Assembly: GCA_009785435.1 (NCBI GenBank)
Contig: WQWG01000003.1
Span: 1 to 17,987, forward strand
Length of the DNA: 17,987 nucleotides
Source: Clostridiales bacterium
GTDB taxonomy: Bacteria > Bacillota > Clostridia > Peptostreptococcales > Anaerovoracaceae
Direction of reading: 5' to 3'
The position numbers and the translations under genes were made by a program. Of this stretch, positions 6,003-12,561 are shown piece by piece (the first letter of the stretch is position 1; every line of letters starts with the position of its first letter). Below the pieces are notes generated by a model. It did not search any database. It was given only the letters and a program-made list of their open reading frames with translations, and was not told the DNA's origin.

Positions 6003-7805
6003 ATGAGTGATAAGAAATCAAAACCAAGAAGTCAAGTCGATGCGAAATACAAATGGAATATAGAGGCAATGTACCCTGACGAAAGCGTATGGGATCAGGA
6101 TTATGAAAAAGTATCCCGTATGGCCGAAGACTTTGTGCGCTTTTCAGGCAATCTGGCCAAAGGCTCTGACTCACTGCTTTCAGCATTTCGTGAGCGGGAC
6201 GCATTATGGCTCGTCGCGGAAAAGGCTTACGTCTACGCAAGGATGAAGCTCGATGAAGACAATCGGGTAACAAAATACCAAGCGATGACGGATAAATGCT
6301 ATTCTTTGATCGCAAAGGCATCGGCTGCGATGTCATTCTTCACACCTGAACTCCTTGAAATACCCGAAGAGACGTTAAAGACTTTTATTTCTCAAGAAGC
6401 AGGGTTGAAACAATATGAGTTTGCCATTCTGAACACAGTGAGGCTAAAAGCCCATGTGCTTACAAAGGCGGAAGAAAACATCATGGCGCAATTCAGCGAA
6501 ATCACAGGGGCAACGAACGATATATTCAAGATGCTCAACAATGCCGATATGAAATTCGGAACGATCGTCGATGAAGATGGTGATGAAGTTGAGCTCACGC
6601 ACGGCAAATACATCGGGTTGATGGAAAGCCGCAACCGCACCGTAAGAAAAGATGCGTTCGAGCATATGTATGCTGCCTATAAAAAGCAAATCAATACGAT
6701 TGCAACCACGTATAACTACAATACAAAAACGGATATCGTCACAAGCCGAATCAGAAAGTACGATTCATTCCTGCACGCCGCCCTCGCAGGCGACAATGTT
6801 CCGATTTCAGTTTATGATAATCTGATCAATATCGTTAATGAAAATCTTAACACGCTTCACAAGTATATGGATCTCAGGAAAAAAGTGTTGAAATTAGACG
6901 AACTTCAGATGTATGACGTCTATGTTCCGCTCATAGAGCTTCCCAAAACAAACATCGCCTATGAAACTGCGATCGAGATGATGGAAGCAGGACTGAAACC
7001 GCTCGGAAGCGAATATATATCCAAAATGAAAGCAGGCCTTTCGGAGGGTTGGGTCGACGTTTACGAAAACGAGGGAAAAACAAGCGGCGCTTACAGTTTC
7101 GGCGCCTACAACAGCATGCCGTATATCCTTATGAACTACACGTCCAAACTCAAAGACGTGTTTACCCTTGCGCATGAAGTGGGCCATTCTATGCATTCGA
7201 AATACTCTCGTGAAACCCAACCTTACATTTACGGTGGTCATTCTATCTTTACGGCGGAAGTCGCGTCTACTGTAAACGAGCTGCTTTTGGTCAAACATCT
7301 GTCGGACAATGAAACGGATGCCACGATGAAAAAATATCTGCTCAATATGCATATTGAAGAGTTTCGCAGCACCCTTTTCCGTCAAACCATGTTTGCCGAG
7401 TTTGAAAAGATCACACACCAGGCCTCGCAAGACGGTGAAGCGCTGACAGCCGAGTGGCTATGCGATGAATACGGCAAACTGAATCAAAAGTATTTCGGTG
7501 AAAGTGTCGTTACCTGCGATGATATACGATATGAATGGGCGCGTATCCCCCATTTTTATAACGCGTTTTATGTCTATAAATACGCGACCGGATTTTCAGC
7601 CGCTGCGGCCATTTCAAACAAGATTCTTTCGGAGGGCGAAAAAGCGCAAGCCGCTTATATCGAGTTCCTCAAATCGGGCGAATCAAATCACCCGATCGAA
7701 CTGTTGAAAATCGCGGGCGTTGACATGAGTACACCTGAGCCTGTCGAGCTTGCGATGAAAACATTTAAAAGTCTTGTTGACGAGTTTGAAAAGCAAGTTG
7801 GATGA
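6003..7805 (+). CDS. pepF: Oligoendopeptidase F (M3 family zinc peptidase)
   Basis: A 600-residue cytosolic zinc metallopeptidase of the M3B family that cleaves short oligopeptides. The zinc site is HEVGH at residues 391-395 within TLAHEVGHSMHSKYS, with Glu392 as general base and the third ligand expected at Glu419 in TAEVASTVNE. The C-terminal part has WARIPHFYNAFYVYKYATGFSAA, the conserved Tyr-rich substrate region (positions about 510-535). Length matches the family (about 600). An upstream in-frame ATG (5961) would add 14 residues, but it has no ribosome binding site and sits almost at the predicted transcription start. GGGAGG at 5992-5997 places the start at 6003. No terminator is seen before coaB; that gene has its own promoter. 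Confidence 0.94.
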   Translation: MSDKKSKPRSQVDAKYKWNIEAMYPDESVWDQDYEKVSRMAEDFVRFSGNLAKGSDSLLSAFRERDALWLVAEKAYVYARMKLDEDNRVTKYQAMTDKCYSLIAKASAAMSFFTPELLEIPEETLKTFISQEAGLKQYEFAILNTVRLKAHVLTKAEENIMAQFSEITGATNDIFKMLNNADMKFGTIVDEDGDEVELTHGKYIGLMESRNRTVRKDAFEHMYAAYKKQINTIATTYNYNTKTDIVTSRIRKYDSFLHAALAGDNVPISVYDNLINIVNENLNTLHKYMDLRKKVLKLDELQMYDVYVPLIELPKTNIAYETAIEMMEAGLKPLGSEYISKMKAGLSEGWVDVYENEGKTSGAYSFGAYNSMPYILMNYTSKLKDVFTLAHEVGHSMHSKYSRETQPYIYGGHSIFTAEVASTVNELLLVKHLSDNETDATMKKYLLNMHIEEFRSTLFRQTMFAEFEKITHQASQDGEALTAEWLCDEYGKLNQKYFGESVVTCDDIRYEWARIPHFYNAFYVYKYATGFSAAAAISNKILSEGEKAQAAYIEFLKSGESNHPIELLKIAGVDMSTPEPVELAMKTFKSLVDEFEKQVG

Positions 7806-7814
7806 GTTCGGTTC

Positions 7815-7843
7815 TTGCCACTTGTACAGTTTTGAAGTATAAT
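7815..7843 (+). promoter_or_regulatory. Promoter for coaB
   Basis: TTGCCA (7815-7820), 17-bp spacer, perfect TATAAT (7838-7843). The start of RNA would be near 7850, which excludes the in-frame ATG at 7802 as the coaB start on this transcript. Confidence 0.7.
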
Positions 7844-7870
7844 CATTGTAAAAAAAGGATAACCATTGTT

Positions 7871-8560
7871 ATGAACGTACTGATTACATCCGGCGGAACA
7901 ACCGAACGGATAGACAATGTCAGAAGCATATCGAATATGTCCACCGGCAGGCTCGGAAGTGTGATCGCAAACGCTTTTTCGGCGGATTCCACGATTGAAA
8001 AGATTTATTACATTTGCGCAAAAAACTCCGTCACGCCTGAATCCGATCAATGCGAAGTGATCTATGCGAACAGTGTTTCGGATTTGGAGAACGCTGTCAA
8101 AGACGTGCTTGCCCGCGCGAGCATCGATATCATCATCCACAGCATGGCGGTCAGTGACTATCGAGTCAAGTCGGTTACGACCGTTTCGGCGCTGACCGGA
8201 AAATCCGAATCCACCATCAGCAAGGAGGGCAAAATCAGTTCCAATGTAGACGATATGGTACTACTGATGGAGCGCACACCTAAGGTTATTTCTCTTTTCA
8301 AAGAATTATCTCCGGGTTCAACGCTCGTCGGTTTTAAGCTTCTGGACAATGTGGAACTTGAAACACTTATTGACAGAGGCTTTGACGTTTTGACCAAAAA
8401 TGAATGCAGTTTCGTACTCGCAAACGATTTAAAAGAGATTACAAGTGAAAACCATATCGGATATCTCATCGACAAAGATAAAAACATCACTCAATACATG
8501 AGCAAGTCCGATATCGCCGCAGCGATCGTATCGGCGACGATCAGCGAACGTTCACGATGA
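7871..8560 (+). CDS. coaB: Phosphopantothenate--cysteine ligase, stand-alone CoaB
   Basis: A 229-residue enzyme joining 4'-phosphopantothenate to cysteine, the second step after pantothenate kinase in CoA synthesis. Visible signatures are VLITSGGTTERIDNVRSI (3-20), SNMSTGRLG, a HSMAVSDYR block, GKISSN with the conserved Lys near residue 121, TPKVISL, LVGFKLL and LANDL. In most bacteria CoaB is the C-terminal half of a bifunctional CoaBC (Dfp). Here it is separate, with the HSMAVSDY and GFKLL wording I associate with the streptococcal stand-alone type, which is also about 229 residues. The start at 7871 is chosen because the protein then begins MNVLITSGG as in the family, lies downstream of the promoter, and has AAGGA upstream; an earlier ATG (7802) overlaps the pepF stop. 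Confidence 0.9.
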   Translation: MNVLITSGGTTERIDNVRSISNMSTGRLGSVIANAFSADSTIEKIYYICAKNSVTPESDQCEVIYANSVSDLENAVKDVLARASIDIIIHSMAVSDYRVKSVTTVSALTGKSESTISKEGKISSNVDDMVLLMERTPKVISLFKELSPGSTLVGFKLLDNVELETLIDRGFDVLTKNECSFVLANDLKEITSENHIGYLIDKDKNITQYMSKSDIAAAIVSATISERSR

Positions 8561-8570
8561 AAATTGGCAA

Positions 8571-8599
8571 TTGAACATTGGGCATTGTTGTGCTAAAAT
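8571..8599 (+). promoter_or_regulatory. Promoter for coaC
   Basis: TTGAAC (8571-8576), 17-bp spacer, TAAAAT (8594-8599), with TG one base upstream of the -10. It lies in the 72-bp gap after coaB. Confidence 0.7.
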
Positions 8600-8618
8600 G
8601 TTCGCAAAGCAACATTTT
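8595..8618 (+). repeat. Inverted repeat over the coaC -10 and leader
   Basis: AAAATGTT (8595-8602), 8-nt spacer, AACATTTT (8611-8618): perfect 8-nt arms. The left arm overlaps the -10 and the right arm ends 3 nt before the GAGG ribosome binding site. It could be a repressor operator or a hairpin near the ribosome binding site, or chance in A/T-rich DNA. Confidence 0.4.
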
Positions 8619-8632
8619 ATGAGGTATTGTAC

Positions 8633-9184
8633 ATGAGCAAACTGGTTAAAGAAGTCGTGTTAGGTGTCACCGGCAGCATCGCCGCCTATAAGGCCGCTGA
8701 AATCGCAAACATTCTCGTCAAAAGCGACATAAACGTCCATGTCATCATGACGGATGCGGCAACGAGGTTTATCACGCCCCTCACCTTTCAGTCTCTGACA
8801 AAAAACAACGTCTATACCGATCTATTTGAGGAAGTCGCATATCATGACATCCGGCATATTTCTCTTGCGCAGAAAGCCGACTGTTGTGTCATTGCCCCTG
8901 CTACTGCGAACATCATTGGCAAGATCGCTTCAGGAATTGCTGACGATATGCTTTCAACCGTGATGATGGCAGTCAAAAATAAACCGATGATCATTTGTCC
9001 GGCGATGAATACCGCAATGTATGAAAACCCAATCACGCAGGATAACATAACGAAACTGAAGCGTTACGGCTATCAATTTGTAGAACCAAAAGAATCCCTG
9101 CTTGCATGTGGTGATTTAGGCAAAGGCGCACTGGCCGACGTCGAATCGATCATTGCTGCAATTAAACATGCAATTGGCAAATAA
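8633..9184 (+). CDS. coaC: Phosphopantothenoylcysteine decarboxylase, stand-alone CoaC
   Basis: A 183-residue FMN-dependent decarboxylase making 4'-phosphopantetheine from the CoaB product. It belongs to the HFCD flavoprotein family: GVTGSIAAYKAAE (11-23), TPLTFQSLT (48-56), catalytic His75 in HDIRHISL, APATANIIGKIASGIADD (88-105), the PAMNTAMYENP motif (123-133) with Asn126, and active-site Cys159 in LACGDLGKGAL. These positions match those of the E. coli Dfp N-terminal domain almost residue for residue. GAGG at 8621-8624 is 8 nt before the ATG at 8633, preferred over an in-frame TTG two codons upstream. It follows coaB after 72 bp with its own promoter and precedes panC, forming a CoA-synthesis cluster. 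Confidence 0.93.
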   Translation: MSKLVKEVVLGVTGSIAAYKAAEIANILVKSDINVHVIMTDAATRFITPLTFQSLTKNNVYTDLFEEVAYHDIRHISLAQKADCCVIAPATANIIGKIASGIADDMLSTVMMAVKNKPMIICPAMNTAMYENPITQDNITKLKRYGYQFVEPKESLLACGDLGKGALADVESIIAAIKHAIGK

Positions 9185-9218
9185 AGAATACTGAGATTTA
9201 AGAAATGATGGTGGTAAG

Positions 9219-10064
9219 ATGAAAATGACACGAACGATACAACACACAAGAGAACAGATCAAATCATGGAAGAAAGACGGGTACAGCATCGGTTTTGTTC
9301 CGACGATGGGGTATCTGCATGAGGGCCACCAAAGCCTGATGGAAAAATCAATACAGGAAAACGATAAAACGGTCGTCAGTATTTTTGTAAACCCAATGCA
9401 ATTTGATAATCCGGATGATCTCAAAAATTATCCGATCAATCCGCTTGCAGATATGGAACTCTGTGACAAAGCAGGTGTCGACTTGATTTTTAGCCCGGGC
9501 GTGGATGAAGTGTATGAAAAAGGGTTTTGTACATTTGTCGATATGAGCGTACTTACAGAAGAATTGTGCGGAAAAAGCCGGCACAACCATTTTCGTGGTG
9601 TTTGCACCGTGGTGAATAAGCTGTTCAATATCGTAGCGCCGGATTTTGCATATTTCGGCCAAAAGGATGCACAACAACTTCTCGTCATCAAAAAAATGGT
9701 CAAAGATTTGAATATGGATTTGGAAATCGTGGGATGCCCTACTGTGCGCGAATCGGACGGGCTTGCAAAAAGCTCCAGAAACACGCATTTGAACCCGGAA
9801 GAAAGAAAAGCTGCAACCATTTTAAGCAAAGCCATCTTCGAGGGCAAAAACTTAATTGAGTCAGGCGAACGAAATATCGAAAAAGTGGTTGCTGCGATGA
9901 AATCAATACTCCAGACCGAACCTTTGGCAAAGATAGACTACGTGGAAATCGTCGACGGGAACACAGTCCAAAAAATTGAAACCCTGCAAGGTTCCGTCTT
10001 AGGGCAAGCCGCCATCTTCATCGGCAAAGTACGCCTAATCGATAACTTTATATACGAAGTATAA
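9219..10064 (+). CDS. panC: Pantothenate synthetase
   Basis: A 281-residue cytosolic ATP-dependent ligase joining pantoate to beta-alanine. Motifs are FVPTMGYLHEGHQSL (26-40) with the nucleotide-binding His34 and His37 (HIGH-type), VSIFVNPMQF, a FGQKDAQQL block and LAKSSRNTHL (KMSKS-type; most relatives read LAMSSRN, so Lys for Met is a small variation). Length is normal (about 280). The ribosome binding site is weak (GGTGG near 9210-9214). There is a 34-bp gap after coaC and no clear promoter in it, so panC may be read from the coaC promoter. panB and panD are not in the window; pantoate and beta-alanine would come from genes elsewhere. Confidence 0.95.
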   Translation: MKMTRTIQHTREQIKSWKKDGYSIGFVPTMGYLHEGHQSLMEKSIQENDKTVVSIFVNPMQFDNPDDLKNYPINPLADMELCDKAGVDLIFSPGVDEVYEKGFCTFVDMSVLTEELCGKSRHNHFRGVCTVVNKLFNIVAPDFAYFGQKDAQQLLVIKKMVKDLNMDLEIVGCPTVRESDGLAKSSRNTHLNPEERKAATILSKAIFEGKNLIESGERNIEKVVAAMKSILQTEPLAKIDYVEIVDGNTVQKIETLQGSVLGQAAIFIGKVRLIDNFIYEV

Positions 10065-10068
10065 GAGA

Positions 10069-10104
10069 CGGAGGTCGACGGCATCGCCATCAACCTCCGC
10101 TTTT
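10069..10104 (+). terminator. Rho-independent terminator after panC
   Basis: Stem CGGAGGT (10069-10075) with ACCTCCG (10093-10099), a 17-nt loop that can form an inner GGC/GCC pairing, then CTTTTG. It overlaps the last 3 bp of the convergent NifU-like gene (stop at 10090-10092). Confidence 0.6.
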
Positions 10105-10353
10105 GATCTCATCACAGTTTCCTACAGATGAGTCTAAAACAACATCGCTGACACCTTCACAATTGTCCATAATGATCTCTTTTACGATATTTTGTATTGT
10201 CATTTGCGCCGATGGACATGAGGCGCAGGCTCCTGTCATTCTTACTCTTGCGATACTATTCTCAAAGCTGACCAGTTGAGCTCCGCCAAAGTGCTGCGAT
10301 AAAATCGGATTGACTTTTGTTTCAAGAATTTCTTGAATTTTTTCTTTTGTCAT
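10090..10353 (-). CDS. NifU C-terminal-domain protein (Fe-S cluster scaffold/carrier)
   Basis: An 87-residue protein made only of the NifU-C (Nfu) domain. Conserved features are a family-like VNPILSQHFGG segment (14-24), VRMTGACASCPSAQMT (37-52) with Cys43 and Cys46 forming the CxxC that bridges a [4Fe-4S] cluster between two subunits, and a helix followed by VSDVV. Such proteins receive or deliver Fe-S clusters to apo-enzymes; the window has one such client, IspH. A further Cys in the GNCDE tail is outside the normal motif. GGAG lies 8 nt upstream of the ATG. It is transcribed from a good promoter (10409-10437) divergent from the thiamine pyrophosphokinase gene. Confidence 0.88.
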   Translation of the reverse strand: MTKEKIQEILETKVNPILSQHFGGAQLVSFENSIARVRMTGACASCPSAQMTIQNIVKEIIMDNCEGVSDVVLDSSVGNCDEIKSGG

Positions 10354-10408
10354 TGTTCGTACTCCATTTAATCATTCATCCTACGGCAACCCATTGTGCC
10401 GCTCATAT

Positions 10409-10437
10409 AGTATATCCGTGAAATTTTAAGATTTCAA
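10409..10437 (-). promoter_or_regulatory. Promoter for the NifU-like gene
   Basis: Minus strand: TTGAAA (10432-10437), 17-bp spacer, TATACT (10409-10414). The -35 lies within 20 bp of the thiamine pyrophosphokinase start codon, so any promoter for that gene must overlap this one. Confidence 0.65.
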
Positions 10438-10455
10438 GTGTTTTAGGAGACAAAA

Positions 10456-11106
10456 ATGAAAAAATGCTACATCATAACAGCCTACATCGAGGGCGTTCTT
10501 CCCGAAATCATTTCACCTCAAAAGTCAGACTTTATGATATGTGCCGACGGCGGATATGAAATTGCTGTCTCATTCAACATCGTACCTGACCTTGTGATCG
10601 GTGACTCCGACTCAGGCGGCATGCAAGTTTCCACAACAATTGACCCGAAAAACAATTCGAACGATACGGATTTTATCTGTTTCCCAAAAGAAAAAGATGT
10701 ATCCGATACATTTTTATGCGTGCAGCACGCAATAAGCTTGGGGTTTGAAGAAATCATAATTGCAGGCGGGATAGGCGGAAGACTTGATCATACGATATCA
10801 AATATCCAGACGTTGGCCCATTTTTCAAATGCCGCGAAACGAATTACGATGGTTGATGAAAAAAACCTCATCACAGTCATCGAAAATTCAATAATCACGC
10901 TACCAAAGAAAGACGGTTTTACAGTCTCGCTGTTTTCTCTTTCGGATACATGCAGCGGTATTCGTACAGCAGGGCTATATTACCCTCTTGTGGACGCAGA
11001 ACTACAAAATACGTATCCGCTTGGACTTAGCAATCAATTTACCGAGAATGAAGCGATCATAGAAGTAAAAAAAGGTAAATTGCTTATTGTTATGTCACAG
11101 GAATAG
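10456..11106 (+). CDS. thiN: Thiamine pyrophosphokinase
   Basis: A 216-residue enzyme transferring pyrophosphate from ATP to thiamine to give thiamine diphosphate. The N-terminal catalytic domain has ICADGGYE (28-35), PDLVIGDSDS (44-53) with the metal-binding Asp50 and Asp52, FPKEKDVSDT (76-85, the KDxTD-like motif with Ser at one Thr position), and AGGIGGRLDHTISN (103-116), where Arg109/Asp111 correspond to the GRxDH signature. The C-terminal beta-rich thiamine-binding domain is present. Length is typical (210-220). AGGAG lies 7-8 nt upstream of the ATG. Its 3' end overlaps the convergent CorC-like gene by 17 bp and no terminator was seen there. Confidence 0.9.
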   Translation: MKKCYIITAYIEGVLPEIISPQKSDFMICADGGYEIAVSFNIVPDLVIGDSDSGGMQVSTTIDPKNNSNDTDFICFPKEKDVSDTFLCVQHAISLGFEEIIIAGGIGGRLDHTISNIQTLAHFSNAAKRITMVDEKNLITVIENSIITLPKKDGFTVSLFSLSDTCSGIRTAGLYYPLVDAELQNTYPLGLSNQFTENEAIIEVKKGKLLIVMSQE

Positions 11107-12415
11107 ACGATGGTTCGTTTTTCTTCACTGTGACCGTGACGATGCGGTTGTTCTTGATGCTGTCAACTTTGAATGTCAAGTCGTTAAACACCACTTCCGG
11201 CTTTTCATCTTCTGACGGGATATAACCCAACTGTCCAACCAAAAAACCACTCAATGTATCGTATTCTTCAATCGGAAGTTCTACGTCAAAGTAATCTTGA
11301 ACCGTTTCCAAATCCGTCATGCCTTGTACCCGAAACTCACGTGCGTTGATGGACACGATGTCTTGTGGCTCGTCCACGTCATACTCATCTTTGATATGCC
11401 CCACAATGGTCTCGACAAGATCTTGCATTGTGATAATACCCATTGTTCCGCCATATTCATCGATGACGACGGCCATATAGGCATGATTTGCTCGCATTTC
11501 CTGAAACAGTTCGTCTGTTTTTTTGGAGTTCGGAACAAAATAGGCTTCTCGCAGCAGCGTTTTAATATCAAATTCGGAGAAGTCCTGGCTGGCCAACATG
11601 TAATGCAACATGTCTTTGACATGGAGAACGCCACGAATGTTGTCCAGACTCTGCTCATAGACCGGAACCCTTGAATAGTTTTCTCTCGACAATACGTCCA
11701 TCACGGCTTGAAAATCCGCATCGATGGGTACAGCGACCACATCCAGGCGATGTATGCAAATGTCCCCGGCCGTTAATTTGTCAAATTCGAAAATGTTTCC
11801 GATCATGTCCTGTCCGCTTTCGGCGATGAGACCTTGCTCGCCGCCGGATTCGACGATCATACGAAGTTCGTCTTTTGTAATGTCGTCTCCGGGGTTGCCA
11901 TCCTTGATGCCCATCAATTTTAAAATCAACTTGGCGGAAACGGACAGCAGTTTTACAAATGGCAACGCTAAAATCGTAAGCACATTTAAAACCGGAAGAA
12001 TCTTCATGGCATATGGAATGGCATATTGCATGGCAAGGCGCTTAGGCACCAGCTCGCCAAAAACAAGCGCTACGTACGTTAAGACGGCGGTAATCAATAC
12101 AAAGATCACAGGTTCCACCGCGTTTTCCGAAAGAGGCAACCCCATCCGCAACACCCACGCTGCAAGAGGAGCCGTAAAAGAACTGGCCGCGAAAGCGCCC
12201 ATAAAAAAGCTGATAAACGTGTAATAGAGTTGCGTTGTTGCAAAGAAAGTATTGGGCTCATCGATGGTGGCCAAAAGCCGCGCCGCGCCCTTTTCTCCTT
12301 TTTCCTCCCGCATTTTAACTCTGTTTCGGTTGGATGAACTAAGGGCGATTTCCGCAGACGCAAAAATACCACCGACCAAGATTAATACGATTAGAATCAC
12401 GATACTATATAACAA
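11090..12415 (-). CDS. HlyC/CorC-family CNNM transporter-like protein with CBS domains
   Basis: A 441-residue membrane protein of the CorC/HlyC (CNNM) family, linked to Mg2+/Co2+ efflux; many members are labelled hemolysin without proof. Order of domains: DUF21/CNNM membrane domain with about four hydrophobic helices (2-24, 58-82, 101-126, 140-165) and the GELVPKRLA motif near residue 120; two CBS domains (about 205-262 and 270-325); and a CorC_HlyC C-terminal domain ending at about 430. The start is a TTG at 12415, since no ATG or GTG fits: AAGGAG is about 11 nt upstream. The gene has its own promoter (12462-12490) just after the terminator of the ispH operon. It overlaps the convergent thiamine gene by 17 bp. 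Confidence 0.88.
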   Translation of the reverse strand: MLYSIVILIVLILVGGIFASAEIALSSSNRNRVKMREEKGEKGAARLLATIDEPNTFFATTQLYYTFISFFMGAFAASSFTAPLAAWVLRMGLPLSENAVEPVIFVLITAVLTYVALVFGELVPKRLAMQYAIPYAMKILPVLNVLTILALPFVKLLSVSAKLILKLMGIKDGNPGDDITKDELRMIVESGGEQGLIAESGQDMIGNIFEFDKLTAGDICIHRLDVVAVPIDADFQAVMDVLSRENYSRVPVYEQSLDNIRGVLHVKDMLHYMLASQDFSEFDIKTLLREAYFVPNSKKTDELFQEMRANHAYMAVVIDEYGGTMGIITMQDLVETIVGHIKDEYDVDEPQDIVSINAREFRVQGMTDLETVQDYFDVELPIEEYDTLSGFLVGQLGYIPSEDEKPEVVFNDLTFKVDSIKNNRIVTVTVKKNEPSSIPVT

Positions 12416-12461
12416 AACAAAACACGCTCCTTTTTGTCATGGAAAAATTGTGTATATAACC

Positions 12462-12490
12462 ATTTTAGCATGCCCGCAGGTTAGAATCAA
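12462..12490 (-). promoter_or_regulatory. Promoter for the CorC-like gene
   Basis: Minus strand: TTGATT (12485-12490), 17-bp spacer, TAAAAT (12462-12467), with TG one base before the -10. It begins within about 13 bp of the ispH-operon terminator. Confidence 0.6.
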
Positions 12491-12502
12491 ATCATTTCAA
12501 GA

Positions 12503-12527
12503 AAAGGCAGGGTATTACCCTGCCTTT
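12503..12527 (-). terminator. Rho-independent terminator of the SPOR-rarA-ispH operon
   Basis: Perfect 11-bp stem AAAGGCAGGGT/ACCCTGCCTTT with an ATT loop (12503-12513 with 12517-12527), followed on the minus strand by a T-rich stretch (TTTTCTTG). It lies 35 bp after the ispH-S1 stop. Confidence 0.8.
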
Positions 12528-12561
12528 CAATAACGATTATTGATGAAAATCGTTCAAATTT

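Noticed and set aside
6894..7430. A 178-codon minus-strand frame inside pepF
   Set aside because: Lies opposite the zinc-site region of a well-supported peptidase; no ribosome binding site.
7802..7870. Earlier coaB start overlapping the pepF stop
   Set aside because: It lies upstream of the TTGCCA-N17-TATAAT promoter, and the extra 23 residues precede the normal family N terminus MNVLITSGG.
10321..10337. Perfect palindrome TTCAAGAA-T-TTCTTGAA within the start of the NifU-like gene
   Set aside because: Falls in codons for a Lys/Glu/Ile-rich helix and is not near a promoter; likely chance.
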